Shown: piece after piece, positions 53,987 to 63,104 of the stretch | Position numbering within the stretch: position 1 is the first letter of the stretch | Layout of the letters: the number at the start of each line of letters is the position of its first letter | NCBI RefSeq assembly: GCF_039529835.1 | Contig: NZ_CP154262.1 | Location: 1,302,001 to 1,366,000, forward strand | Reading direction: 5' to 3' | Length of the DNA: 64,000 nt | Source of the DNA: Arthrobacter sp. TMP15 | GTDB lineage: Bacteria > Actinomycetota > Actinomycetes > Actinomycetales > Micrococcaceae | Made by a program: the position numbers and the translations under genes | The notes under the pieces: generated by a model | Database searches by the model: none | Told to the model about the DNA's origin: nothing | The model's input: the letters and a program-made list of their open reading frames with translations, nothing else

Positions 53987-55693
53987 ATGATAGGCTCGAA
54001 CTCCGTGGTGCAACGATCAAATTCCCGGTTCAGTGGTCAGTCCAAGACGACCAAACATATCTTCGTCACCGGTGGGGTCGCGTCCTCGCTTGGTAAGGGG
54101 CTGACGGCTTCTAGCCTCGGTCACCTACTGCGTGCGCGCGGACTCTCTGTGACAATGCAAAAGCTCGATCCCTATCTCAATGTGGATCCAGGGACAATGA
54201 ATCCCTTCCAACACGGTGAAGTCTTCGTTACCGATGACGGCGCCGAAACGGATTTGGATATTGGCCACTACGAGCGCTTCCTCGATGAAAATTTGGAAGG
54301 CTCCGCTAACGTCACAACAGGACAGGTGTACTCAACTGTCATCGCCAAGGAACGCCGAGGCGAGTACCTGGGGGACACCGTGCAGGTCATCCCGCACATC
54401 ACCGATGAGATCAAACGTCGCATGCGTCTGCCCGCCGAGGGCCCCAACGCACCCGACGTGATCATCACGGAAATTGGCGGCACAGTAGGAGACATCGAGT
54501 CCCAGCCGTTCCTAGAGTCGGCACGGCAAGTGCGCCAGGACGTTGGCCGGAACAATGTGTTCTTCGCCCATGTTTCCCTTGTCCCCTACATTGGTCCCTC
54601 CCAGGAACTGAAAACCAAGCCCACCCAGCACTCTGTTGCTGCGCTGCGCTCATTGGGTATTCAGCCGGATGCCATCATCTTGCGCTCGGACCGGGTCTTG
54701 CCTGAGGCCATGCACACCAAGATCGGCCGCGCCTGCGACGTCGACGTTGAAGCCGTCATTGGCTGCCCGGATGCCTCAAGCATCTATGACATCCCCAAGA
54801 TCCTGCACTCTCAGGGACTTGACTCCTACATTGTGCGCGCACTTGATCTGCCTTTCAAAGACGTTGACTGGACCAAGTGGGACAAGCTGCTGGACGTGGT
54901 GCACAATCCGGCGCATCACATTGAGATTGCGCTTGTGGGCAAATACATTGATCTACCTGACGCCTACTTGTCAGTGACCGAGGCGTTGCGTGCAGGCGGC
55001 TTCGCCAATGCCACCAAGGTTAAAATCCGTTGGGTCCCTTCAGATGACTGCGCCACGGAAGCCGGAGCCATCAAGGCTCTTGGCGATGTTGACGCCATCT
55101 GTGTCCCTGGTGGATTCGGCATCCGCGGGCTAGAAGGCAAGCTGGGTGCGTTGCGGTTTGCTCGCGAAAACAAGATCCCCACACTGGGACTCTGCCTAGG
55201 TCTGCAATCAATGGTTATTGAATACGCACGCAACGTTGTTGGGCTTGATGGGGCTTCCTCCTCAGAGTTTGATGAGAACCCCACTTACCCCGTTATTGCC
55301 ACCATGGAAGAGCAGCAAGACATTGTTGCTGGCAAGGGGGATCTTGGCGGAACCATGCGCCTTGGCCTATACCCCGCGGTACTGGCTGAGGGATCCGTCG
55401 TTGCGCAAACATATGGCAGAACGGATGTCTCTGAACGTCACCGCCACCGCTACGAAGTTAATAATCTGTACCGCGATCAGATTGCTGCGGCAGGACTCGT
55501 CTTCTCCGGCACCTCACCGGATGGCAAATTGGTTGAATACGTTGAGCTTCCCCGCGACGTTCACCCGTATTATGTGTCCACGCAGGCACACCCGGAATTG
55601 AGCTCGCGACCCACCCGGCCGCATCCGCTCTTCGCCGGGTTGGTTGCTGCAGCGCTGGAACGCCAGAGCGCCACACGGTTGTTGGAGGTATAG
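53987..55693 (+). CDS. pyrG: CTP synthase
   Basis: 568 residues. Makes CTP from UTP with glutamine and ATP. The synthase domain has [20 protein letters not shown] (P-loop-like), then [20 protein letters not shown] and [17 protein letters not shown]. The C-terminal class I glutamine amidotransferase has GGFGIRG, the nucleophile Cys in [15 protein letters not shown], and a His-Pro-Glu triad segment in [18 protein letters not shown]-like sequence ([10 protein letters not shown]). About 20 extra residues precede the core. The gene has its own short leader of 69 bases after recN. Confidence 0.96.
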   Translation: MIGSNSVVQRSNSRFSGQSKTTKHIFVTGGVASSLGKGLTASSLGHLLRARGLSVTMQKLDPYLNVDPGTMNPFQHGEVFVTDDGAETDLDIGHYERFLDENLEGSANVTTGQVYSTVIAKERRGEYLGDTVQVIPHITDEIKRRMRLPAEGPNAPDVIITEIGGTVGDIESQPFLESARQVRQDVGRNNVFFAHVSLVPYIGPSQELKTKPTQHSVAALRSLGIQPDAIILRSDRVLPEAMHTKIGRACDVDVEAVIGCPDASSIYDIPKILHSQGLDSYIVRALDLPFKDVDWTKWDKLLDVVHNPAHHIEIALVGKYIDLPDAYLSVTEALRAGGFANATKVKIRWVPSDDCATEAGAIKALGDVDAICVPGGFGIRGLEGKLGALRFARENKIPTLGLCLGLQSMVIEYARNVVGLDGASSSEFDENPTYPVIATMEEQQDIVAGKGDLGGTMRLGLYPAVLAEGSVVAQTYGRTDVSERHRHRYEVNNLYRDQIAAAGLVFSGTSPDGKLVEYVELPRDVHPYYVSTQAHPELSSRPTRPHPLFAGLVAAALERQSATRLLEV

Positions 55694-55698
55694 AGACG

Positions 55699-56382
55699 AT
55701 GCGCCTGGGTACACCGGAGAACCGGGAGCATCCTGTTGCGGCAGAACTGTCAGCTGTTGTGGCTGATGAAGAAAGCTGTAGGCCACTGCATGCGCGGTCC
55801 ACGGTGTACCAAGGGCGTATCTGGAACGTCGTCTCAGACACGTTTTCACTGTCTGCTGACTCTGCACCTTTAACCCGGGACTATATTGATCACCCGGGAG
55901 CAGTAGCCGTTGTTGTCCTCAACGAGCAGAACCAAGTGTTGTTGCTGCGTCAATACAGGCACCCTGTCCATATGAACCTGTGGGAGATTCCTGCCGGATT
56001 ATTGGACATTGAAGGTGAAGACTTTGTTGTTGGTGCGGCCCGTGAACTCGCTGAAGAAGCCGATCTGGTGGCAGGACAATGGCATGTGCTCACCGACTTC
56101 TTCAATTCGCCCGGCTCCTCCAGCGAGGCCATAAGAATTTATCTGGCCCGCCAAATTACGGAGGTACCAGAAGACCTGCGGCACGTGCGGACCGAAGAGG
56201 AAGCTGAAATTAAGTTTGCCTGGGTTGACCTGGAAGAAGCGGCCGCCGGCGTCCTGGAGGGCCGCATACATAACCCATCCGCCGTCGTCGGTATCTTAGC
56301 TGCCGCACAGGCGGTTCGAACAGGGTTCTCCACGCTGCGCCCCGGCAATGCGCCCTGGCCCGAGCACCCGTCCCAGCGGTGA
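55699..56382 (+). CDS. Nudix hydrolase, ADP-ribose pyrophosphatase-like
   Basis: 227 residues. The core (about residues 55-195) reads [37 protein letters not shown] and the Nudix helix with [12 protein letters not shown]; the Gly-Glu spacing is one longer than the canonical box, as usual in this branch. [19 protein letters not shown] also fits the ADP-ribose type. It lies between pyrG and xerD as in most actinobacteria. The stop overlaps the xerD GTG (GTGA). Confidence 0.9.
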   Translation: MRLGTPENREHPVAAELSAVVADEESCRPLHARSTVYQGRIWNVVSDTFSLSADSAPLTRDYIDHPGAVAVVVLNEQNQVLLLRQYRHPVHMNLWEIPAGLLDIEGEDFVVGAARELAEEADLVAGQWHVLTDFFNSPGSSSEAIRIYLARQITEVPEDLRHVRTEEEAEIKFAWVDLEEAAAGVLEGRIHNPSAVVGILAAAQAVRTGFSTLRPGNAPWPEHPSQR

Positions 56383-57446
56383 CGGCTTCCGGCGCTGCCA
56401 GCTCAACGGCATCCAGTGCCGGTGCACCAGATTCCGGGATCATTAGGGGTGCTACCTCGCCGTCACCTTCGTCAAGAGTGAGCCCGCTGCCCTCAAGCTC
56501 GCTTCCTCCCACGAAGCTGTCTCGCGCCATCGCAGATTATCTACTCCATGTGGGTGTTGAACGTGGTCTGGCCCCCAACACTTTGGCGGCTTATAGGCGA
56601 GACCTTAGACGGTACGAAGATTTTTTGGTGTCTGCACACGTCAGTGAGCCCGCCCGTGTTACGAGACATCACGTCAGCGAATTTGCACAAGGACTCTCCG
56701 ACGGTGCCGACGGCGGGTCCACCCTCGGATTAAGGTCTGCGGCCAGAACCATCGTGGCGGTCCGTGGTTTGCACAAATTCTGGGCACTAGAAGGTCTCAG
56801 TGACGCAGATCCGGCGGCGGACGTTCATCCGCCACAGCCGGGTAGGCGGCTGCCCAAGGCCATCAGCGTTCATGACGTCACGCGTATTCTTGAGGTGGCC
56901 GTCACGGATACCCCCTCCGGGCTCCGCGATGGAGCGATGCTTGAATTTTTGTATTCTACCGGTGCCCGTATCAGCGAAGCCGTTGGCCTCGATATCGATG
57001 ACCTGGTGTTGCCTGATTCTGTGGAAGACGGGCCCTCACTTGTCCGGCTCTTTGGTAAGGGCTCCAAGGAACGTATTGTGCCGATTGGTTCCTATGCTCT
57101 GCGGGCACTGGAAGCGTATTTGGTGCGTGGCCGGCCCGTTCTGGTGGCCAAAGGCCGCGGTACGCCGGCGTTGTTCCTCAATGCACGGGGTGGGCGGATA
57201 AGCCGGCAGAGTGTTTGGACAATATTAAAAGTTGCTGCCGAGAAGGCGAACGTCACTGTGGATGTCTCACCCCACACACTTCGGCATTCATTTGCTACGC
57301 ACCTGCTTGAAGGTGGTGCAGATGTACGGGTGGTGCAGGAATTGCTGGGACACGCTTCAGTGACCACCACTCAGGTTTATACACTTGTCACCGCGGAAAC
57401 CCTGCGTGAAGTGTATGCCGCCGCACACCCGCGGGCTTTGGGCTAG
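56379..57446 (+). CDS. xerD: site-specific tyrosine recombinase XerD
   Basis: 355 residues. Resolves chromosome dimers at dif with XerC. The first 45 residues are a Ser/Pro-rich head not needed for the fold; [31 protein letters not shown] begins the SAM-like DNA-binding domain. The catalytic residues are all present: Arg in [12 protein letters not shown], Lys in [11 protein letters not shown], His-x-x-Arg in [14 protein letters not shown], His in [11 protein letters not shown] and Tyr in TTQVYTLV. The GTG at 56379 is coupled to the preceding Nudix; an internal start nearer KLSRAI is possible. Confidence 0.94.
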   Translation: MTASGAASSTASSAGAPDSGIIRGATSPSPSSRVSPLPSSSLPPTKLSRAIADYLLHVGVERGLAPNTLAAYRRDLRRYEDFLVSAHVSEPARVTRHHVSEFAQGLSDGADGGSTLGLRSAARTIVAVRGLHKFWALEGLSDADPAADVHPPQPGRRLPKAISVHDVTRILEVAVTDTPSGLRDGAMLEFLYSTGARISEAVGLDIDDLVLPDSVEDGPSLVRLFGKGSKERIVPIGSYALRALEAYLVRGRPVLVAKGRGTPALFLNARGGRISRQSVWTILKVAAEKANVTVDVSPHTLRHSFATHLLEGGADVRVVQELLGHASVTTTQVYTLVTAETLREVYAAAHPRALG

Positions 57447-57571
57447 CTTTTTGCATTCGATTCTCGGCCACCCATCCTCAGCCGACCTCTTCACGATGAT
57501 CCAGCCATCAAACTAGCTGATTCTCCGGTGATCAGCTGAACGCTGTACGGAATATTGAGCGCACAAGGACG

Positions 57572-57577
57572 TATGCT
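57572..57577 (+). promoter_or_regulatory. candidate -10 hexamer TATGCT, 6 bases before the start
   Basis: TATGCT, then CAATGG, then the ATG at 57584. No ribosome binding site lies between. Confidence 0.45.
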
Positions 57578-57583
57578 CAATGG

Positions 57584-58096
57584 ATGAGTGCACCCGTAAC
57601 CCTGTGTTTTTTGCTCCGCAACCACAACGCCGAGCAGCAGGTGCTGCTCGGCGTGAAAAAGACCGGCATGGGTGTTGGCAAGGTGGTTGGTATTGGCGGT
57701 CATGTGGAAGCCGGGGAAAGTGTTGTCCAAGCCATCTGCCGCGAAGTGGACGAGGAAACCAGCATCGGTATTGCAGCCATGGACCTGATTCCCGCCGGCA
57801 CAGTTGAGTTTATTTTTCCGGCCAAGCCGGTATGGGACATGTTCACTACTATTTTCTTATGCAGAAAATATACTGGCAGTGCTATCGAGAGTGATGAAAT
57901 CAAGCCGCACTGGTACAGCGTGCACAACCTGCCACATGCTCAGATGTGGGCTGACGCCAGCCATTGGTTGCCAGCCTTTTTGGCAGGGGAGGGAGGTCAC
58001 TGGCGAGTGGTGCTTAATGACGACAATGAGACCGTCTCCGAGAGTACTCACATGCTCTCCCCAGCCGATGCCGACGAATCTTTGCGAGGCAGCTAA
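57584..58096 (+). CDS. Nudix hydrolase, 8-oxo-dGTP diphosphatase (MTH1/MutT-like)
   Basis: 170 residues. The complete Nudix box is GGHVEAGESVVQAICREVDEETSI (as GG-(5)-E-(7)-REV-DEE). The N-terminal VTLCFLLRN and LLGVKKTGMGVGKVVGIGGH, and the later FIFPAKPVWDMFTTIFLCRKY, resemble the human MTH1 branch that cleans oxidised purine nucleotides. Residues such as WYSVHNLPHAQMWADASHWLP match that branch too. It stands alone before a convergent cupin gene. Confidence 0.85.
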   Translation: MSAPVTLCFLLRNHNAEQQVLLGVKKTGMGVGKVVGIGGHVEAGESVVQAICREVDEETSIGIAAMDLIPAGTVEFIFPAKPVWDMFTTIFLCRKYTGSAIESDEIKPHWYSVHNLPHAQMWADASHWLPAFLAGEGGHWRVVLNDDNETVSESTHMLSPADADESLRGS

Positions 58097-58120
58097 CCGG
58101 GGCAGGTATCCGAGAAAAAG

Positions 58121-58450
58121 TTAGGGTTTAGCCACTGTCAGCAGAAAAGCTGAGTCCTCAACGGCATCAACACTGTGGCGTGCCTGCGGGACCACCAGGT
58201 GATCTCCTGGGGAGCCTTCCCACTGAACGTCGCCGGCGTTGAGTCGAATCCTGCCGACAAGCACCTGAACGGTGGCTTCACCGGGGTTGTCGTGCTCATC
58301 CAGTGATGCTCCTGCGCTGAGGGCCACAAGTGTCTGGCGGAGAACCCGCTCATGGCCGCCATACACCGTTCTGGCACTGCGGCCGCTGCTCTTAGTTTTG
58401 GCGGAAGCCATGAGTTCGCGGGCTAGTGCTGTCAGCGATGACTTTTCCAT
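58121..58450 (-). CDS. small cupin-domain protein
   Basis: 109 residues from ATG 58450, which has AAGGAG at the right distance. A single cupin barrel is visible: LVALSAGASLDEHDNPGEATVQVLVGRIRL, then PGDHLVVPQARHSVDAVEDSAFLLTV. Possible metal ligands are the His in DEHDN, the Glu in GEATVQ and the His in ARHSV. The function is unknown; similar proteins accompany stress or sensory genes. The open frame extends 23 codons upstream, but those lie beyond the binding site. Confidence 0.82.
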   Translation of the reverse strand: MEKSSLTALARELMASAKTKSSGRSARTVYGGHERVLRQTLVALSAGASLDEHDNPGEATVQVLVGRIRLNAGDVQWEGSPGDHLVVPQARHSVDAVEDSAFLLTVAKP

Positions 58451-58520
58451 GATGCTCCTTGAAAACTGCGTGGTGGTCTGGGTGTTCTCTTCACAGTACC
58501 TTTGAATGGCGTTAAACACG

Positions 58521-58583
58521 GTTGAGGTTGGAGATCGTGACGCCTATTCGTCCCTCATAGGCGTCACGATCTCCAACCTCAAC
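58521..58583. terminator. 26-bp perfect inverted repeat after prpC
   Basis: The arms 58521-58546 and 58558-58583 are exact reverse complements over 26 bases, with an 11-base loop. The left arm begins GTTGAGGTTGGAGATC. It ends 13 bases before the prpC stop, so it lies just after the minus-strand prp operon and upstream of the cupin gene. There is no long T-run on either strand. It probably acts as a terminator or mRNA-stabilising hairpin. Confidence 0.75.
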
Positions 58584-58596
58584 GTACAAGGTGCAG

Positions 58597-59736
58597 CTAA
58601 CTTACGTGTCGCTCAGCCACACCGTTGTAAGCGCTCAACGGACGAATCAACGCATTGGCAGCGCGCTGCTCCATGATGTGTGCCGTCCACCCCGTGATGC
58701 GGGCTGCGATGAAAATAGGCGTGAACATCTCGGTGTCAAAGCCCATCAGGTGATACGTGGGACCGGCAGGGTAATCGAGGTTGGGCTTGATGGCCTTTGC
58801 CTCTTCCATTGCCTGCTCTAGGCCGTCATACAAACCCATCATTTCCGGGCGGTTGTAGTGAGCCACCATCCGCTCCAACGCACCCTTCATGGTGGGAACG
58901 CGTGAGTCACCGTTTTTATAGACACGGTGGCCAAAGCCCATGACCTTCTTCTTCTGCGCCAGGGCATCTTCCATCCACGCCTTGGCACGTGCGGCGGCCT
59001 CTTCGCGAGACTCATCGGCATTGATCCCGATCTCGTTAAAGGTGTGCATGACAGCCTCATTGGCGCCGCCGTGAAGGGCACCCTTAAGAGCGCCAATGGC
59101 GCCTGTCACGGCCGAATGCAGATCAGAGAGCGTGGAAGTGATGACTCGGGCCGTGAACGTTGAAGCATTGAAGGAATGCTCCGCGTACAGCACCATGGAG
59201 ACACGGAAAGCATCCACAACCTCCGGGGCCGCTTCCTCTCCAAAGGTCATCCACAAGAAGTTTGCCGAGTAGTCCAAGTCGCTGCGCGGTTCCACTACCC
59301 CTAAACCACGACGGCGGCGCTGGTCATAGGCCACCACCGAAGGGAACTGCGCAAAGAGTGCTTGAGCCTTCTCCAACTCCGCTTCCGGGGATGAGTCCTC
59401 GGCGCGAGGATGACGAGCACCCAGAACAGAGACAGCAGTCCGGCCCACATCCATCGGGTGGCAGTGCAGCGGCAACAGATCGATCGCGGCTTTGAGGTTT
59501 TCATCTAAGGCACGATTACTCCGTTCGAACGTCTCAAAAACGTTCAGTTCCTGTGCAGAGGGTAATTCGCCGGTCCACAGTAGCAGGGCTACCTCTTCAA
59601 AGGACTTGCTAGCGGCCAGTTCCTGTACCGGATAGCCGCGATAGAGCAGCGAATTGGAGTCGGGGTTGACCTTGGAGACAGCGGTGTAGTCCGCAACCAC
59701 CCCAGCTAGACCTTTGCGTACTTCTTCTTCACTCAC
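58597..59736 (-). CDS. prpC: 2-methylcitrate synthase / citrate synthase
   Basis: 379 residues from GTG 59736. Condenses propionyl-CoA (or acetyl-CoA) with oxaloacetate in the methylcitrate cycle. The N-terminus has VSKVNPDSNSLLYRGYPVQEL. The citrate synthase signature GFGHRVYKNGDSR is present, and also LHGGANEAVMHTF and FTPIFIAARITGWTAHIMEQ; together these give the His-His-Asp active site. The earlier GTG at 59745 abuts AAGGAG too closely, so I prefer the one 9 bases later. Last gene of gntR-prpD-prpB-prpC. Confidence 0.95.
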   Translation of the reverse strand: MSEEEVRKGLAGVVADYTAVSKVNPDSNSLLYRGYPVQELAASKSFEEVALLLWTGELPSAQELNVFETFERSNRALDENLKAAIDLLPLHCHPMDVGRTAVSVLGARHPRAEDSSPEAELEKAQALFAQFPSVVAYDQRRRRGLGVVEPRSDLDYSANFLWMTFGEEAAPEVVDAFRVSMVLYAEHSFNASTFTARVITSTLSDLHSAVTGAIGALKGALHGGANEAVMHTFNEIGINADESREEAAARAKAWMEDALAQKKKVMGFGHRVYKNGDSRVPTMKGALERMVAHYNRPEMMGLYDGLEQAMEEAKAIKPNLDYPAGPTYHLMGFDTEMFTPIFIAARITGWTAHIMEQRAANALIRPLSAYNGVAERHVS

Positions 59737-59771
59737 AGTGTGCACTCCTTCTTCTAAACGACATTGTTGAC

Positions 59772-60701
59772 CTAGAGGGTTGCGTTGTTGGTGGCAATAT
59801 CCAGGCTGGGGACCTGGAAGTTGAAAATACCCGCATCAAATTGGTTATACGCCTCATAGTCAACCAGATCATAAAGGCGCGCGCGTGTGAGCATCTGGTC
59901 CACCGCCGCTTCCTGGGTCCCATCCGCGCTGATAGCGTCCAAAACCCGCTCGGCTGCCCCCATCGCACTGCGTAACAAAGTGACGGGGTAGATGATCATA
60001 GCCACCCCGGCGGCAGCCAGAGCATCCTTTGTGAACAGTTCACTTTTGCCAAACTCCGTCATATTGGCAAGGACAGGTACATCAACTGCCTTGACGACAG
60101 CTTCGAATTCGGCCACGCTCTTCATGGCTTCGGGGAAGATGGCGTCAGCGCCTGCATCGACGAGTGCCTTAGCCCGATCGATTGCAGCATCCAGACCTTC
60201 CACGGCACGAATGTCCGTGCGGGCCATGATCAAAAAATTTGGATCGCGACGGGCATCAGCTGCGGCGGCAATGCGTTTGACAGCTGTCTCGAGGTCAACC
60301 ATATTTTTACCATCAAGGTGACCGCAACGCTTGGGGTTGAACTGGTCCTCAATATGGCAACCAGCCAACCCGGCGTTTTCCAACTCTGCGATGGTGCGGG
60401 CCACATTCATGGGCTCGCCAAAGCCCGTGTCAGCGTCAATCAGGCAGGGCAGGTCAGTCATTCGGGCAATCTGTCCGCCGCGGGTTGCCACCTCGGTCAG
60501 CGTGGTCATGCCAATGTCCGGCAAGCCCAGTTCGTTGGCCAGGACGGCGCCTGAGATGTAGACGCCGTCGAACTTTTTCTCCTCAATGAGGCGGGCCGAG
60601 AGCGGGTTGAAGGCACCAGGGAACTGACGGGCCGAGCCCGGGACCAGCATGGCACGCAGGTCCTGGCGCTTCTCTTCAGCGGTTTTCTTGGAGTACAGCA
60701 T
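59772..60701 (-). CDS. prpB: methylisocitrate lyase
   Basis: 309 residues, isocitrate lyase/PEP mutase superfamily. Splits 2-methylisocitrate to succinate and pyruvate. The nucleophile Cys is in NPKRCGHLDGKNMV, and the Mg-site DADTGFGEP is also present. LPDIGMTTLTEVATRGGQIA near residue 60 matches the family. One base separates it from prpD, and 35 from the prpC start. Confidence 0.96.
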   Translation of the reverse strand: MLYSKKTAEEKRQDLRAMLVPGSARQFPGAFNPLSARLIEEKKFDGVYISGAVLANELGLPDIGMTTLTEVATRGGQIARMTDLPCLIDADTGFGEPMNVARTIAELENAGLAGCHIEDQFNPKRCGHLDGKNMVDLETAVKRIAAAADARRDPNFLIMARTDIRAVEGLDAAIDRAKALVDAGADAIFPEAMKSVAEFEAVVKAVDVPVLANMTEFGKSELFTKDALAAAGVAMIIYPVTLLRSAMGAAERVLDAISADGTQEAAVDQMLTRARLYDLVDYEAYNQFDAGIFNFQVPSLDIATNNATL

Positions 60702-60702
60702 C

Positions 60703-62223
60703 TTAGAAGAGCCCCTTGGGTGCGGCTGCCAGATCCACGACGCCAGGAGCTGCCAGGATGTTCAACTGTCCCAGTTCCCCGTTCGTTAGGTTGGGCAAAT
60801 TCTCTGCTGCCGTGATGAAGCGGCTGATCTCAGCTTCCTCCACCAGACCAGCGGCCAGGGTGCGGAATTTGTTGATGTACTGCTCACGGGCGAAGGGCCG
60901 GGCGCCCAGTGGGTGGGCGTCGGCCACTGCGATGGAATCCGTAATGACGTTTCCGTCATTGAGGGTGATTTCCACTGTTCCGCCAAAGGCCTTCTCGGCG
61001 ATATCGAGGGAGTGGTACCGGCGCGTCCACTCGGCGTCCTCCTCCGTGGTTACCTTGTGCCACAGCTCTACGGTGTCGGGGCGGCCGGCACGCTCGGGGG
61101 AGTAGGAGTCTACGTGGTGCCAAGCACCATCTTGGAGGGCCACGGTGAAGATGTACGGGATGGAGTGATCGAGAGTTTCCCGTGATGCCGTGGGGTCGTA
61201 CTTCTGCGGATCGTTGGCGCCTGAACCAATCACAAAGTGGGTGTGGTGGCTGGTCTTGATCAGCACGGAGGCCACGTTTGCCGGATCGGTGGCCTCAGGG
61301 TGCGTTCCATGGAGTTTGCGGGCAAGGTCAATCCAAGCCTGAGCCTGGTACTCGGCAGAGTGTTCCTTGGTGTAAGTGTCCATGATGGCGCGCTTGGCTT
61401 CGCCCTCGGCCGGCAACGGCACCGTGTACTGGGCGTCGGGGCCATCCAACATCCAAGCGATGACACCGTCTTCGCCTTCGTAGATCGGTACGGGGGAGGT
61501 CTGTCCACGCATGGCACGGTCAGCAGCCTCAACGGCCATCTTGCCGGCAAATGCGGGGGCGTGCGCCTTCCACGTGGAGATCTCGCCCTTGCGCGACTGT
61601 CGGGTAGCTGTGGTGGTGTGCAAGCCCTGACCCACAGCTTGGAAAATAGTTTCAACTTCAAGGTTCAGCAGTGTGCCAATACCTGCCGCGGCGGAGGGGC
61701 CGAGGTGGGCAACATGGTCAATCTTGTGTTTATGCAGGCAGATTGATTTGACCAAATCGACCTGGATCTCATAACCGGTGGCAAGCCCACGAAGCAAGTC
61801 AGCACCGGAGGCTCCGGTGTGCTGGGCGACGGCGAGGATCGGCGGGATATTATCGCCTGGGTGTGAGTACTCGGCTGCGAGGAAGGTGTCATGATAATCC
61901 AGCTCGCGGACGGCCACGCCGTTGGCCCAGGCCGCCCACTCGGGAGAAACCAGCTCTGCAATGCCGAAAACGTTGGCGCCGGAGCCGCCGGTGGAAGGAG
62001 CGTGTGCAAGTGCCTGAGCACGGGCGGCAACGATCGGGCCACGGTTCAAGGAGGCAATCGCCACGGAGGCGTTGTCTATGACGCGGTTAATGATCATGTC
62101 TGTGACCTCGGCGGTCACGGGGACGGGATCGGCGGCGACCTTGGCGATCTTGTGTGCAAGCTGGTCCTCGCGGGCCAGGTTCTCATCGCTCTTGTAAACG
62201 CGGACAGTGTGATCAATTGTCAT
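60703..62223 (-). CDS. prpD: 2-methylcitrate dehydratase
   Basis: 506 residues, MmgE/PrpD family. Dehydrates 2-methylcitrate to 2-methylaconitate, or interconverts the isomers. Conserved: [77 protein letters not shown] and the [17 protein letters not shown] segment. It follows the regulator by 39 bases and leads the prpDBC part of the operon. Confidence 0.95.
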   Translation of the reverse strand: MTIDHTVRVYKSDENLAREDQLAHKIAKVAADPVPVTAEVTDMIINRVIDNASVAIASLNRGPIVAARAQALAHAPSTGGSGANVFGIAELVSPEWAAWANGVAVRELDYHDTFLAAEYSHPGDNIPPILAVAQHTGASGADLLRGLATGYEIQVDLVKSICLHKHKIDHVAHLGPSAAAGIGTLLNLEVETIFQAVGQGLHTTTATRQSRKGEISTWKAHAPAFAGKMAVEAADRAMRGQTSPVPIYEGEDGVIAWMLDGPDAQYTVPLPAEGEAKRAIMDTYTKEHSAEYQAQAWIDLARKLHGTHPEATDPANVASVLIKTSHHTHFVIGSGANDPQKYDPTASRETLDHSIPYIFTVALQDGAWHHVDSYSPERAGRPDTVELWHKVTTEEDAEWTRRYHSLDIAEKAFGGTVEITLNDGNVITDSIAVADAHPLGARPFAREQYINKFRTLAAGLVEEAEISRFITAAENLPNLTNGELGQLNILAAPGVVDLAAAPKGLF

Positions 62224-62262
62224 GGTGTTCCTTTCGCAGGGTGTGTCAGAAATGTGGAAGCT

Positions 62263-62898
62263 CTAGGGGTTTGTGCTCAGTAGGTGACGCAGACTGTTAT
62301 CCAGATGCATAGTGGTGGCAGCGCTGGCAACAGTGGGGTTGCCATTGGCAATTGCCAAGGCGATCGCGGCGTGCTCACGAGCCGCATCGCGCAGTCGTGC
62401 TGGGTTGTCTTTACCTAAACGCCGTACACGTACCAAGTGCACTCGTAGGTTCTTTAGCGCTAGATTCAGGTAGTGATTGCCAACCGCAGCGTCCACTGCA
62501 GCATCTAAGTCACCCGCCAGCTGGTAGTAATCAGTGCGGGTGGGGTCATCGGAGGTGATGAGCTCACCGGCGTTGGCAAGTTGTTGATGCAGGGTCCTGA
62601 AAATGTCAGGGTCACAGCGCTGAGCAGCCAGTTCAGCTGCACGGCACTCAAGAGCGGAGCGGAGCTCGAAAAGTTCACCCAGATGGTCAAGTGAAATCTC
62701 ACTAACAACCATCCCACGCCCACTTTGTGGCTCAGTCAACCCCTCAGCGGTGAGTTTTGCCAATGCTTCACGGATGGGAGTACGGGAGACGCCCAAGCGT
62801 TCGGAGAGTTCAACCTCTCCCAACACTGTGCCAGGAGTCAGGTGCCAGTTGATGATGTCGGTGCGCAACGTGACATAGGCCCGTTCACTAGCTCTCAT
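62263..62898 (-). CDS. GntR/FadR-type regulator of the prp genes
   Basis: 211 residues from ATG 62898, with AAAGGAGGGG just upstream (the strongest ribosome binding site in this part). The winged helix is VTLRTDIINWHLTPGTVLGE with LSERLGVSRTPIREALAKLTAEGL; the rest is an all-helical FCD ligand-binding domain. It lies directly before prpD on the same strand and divergent from prpE. By analogy it senses a methylcitrate-cycle intermediate or propionyl-CoA and controls both sides. Its likely operators are the TGTATACA sites in the gap. The ligand is inference. Confidence 0.92.
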   Translation of the reverse strand: MRASERAYVTLRTDIINWHLTPGTVLGEVELSERLGVSRTPIREALAKLTAEGLTEPQSGRGMVVSEISLDHLGELFELRSALECRAAELAAQRCDPDIFRTLHQQLANAGELITSDDPTRTDYYQLAGDLDAAVDAAVGNHYLNLALKNLRVHLVRVRRLGKDNPARLRDAAREHAAIALAIANGNPTVASAATTMHLDNSLRHLLSTNP

Positions 62899-62950
62899 GA
62901 CCCCTCCTTTAGCTCTTCCTGACGTGCAATACAGCAACAATACCCCCTTA

Positions 62951-63032
62951 TTGTATACAATGAACTGGGCGTTTGGGCAATATCCACGTAAAGTTAGCTA
63001 AAATAACGCCTAAAAAAGGTTTTGTGTATACA
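62951..63032. promoter_or_regulatory. two TGTATACA operators between gntR and prpE
   Basis: TTGTATACAA (62951-62960) and TGTATACA (63025-63032) are palindromes of the kind bound by GntR/FadR proteins. The centres are 73 bases apart, about seven helical turns, so both could face the same side of the DNA and allow looping. The first lies 53 bases before the gntR start and the second 73 before prpE. Confidence 0.65.
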
Positions 63033-63104
63033 TTAGGGCTTGATATGGGTCAACCTACGCATGTAGCATGGCTCACATCACATCAACGTGGATGGAGACC
63101 CACC

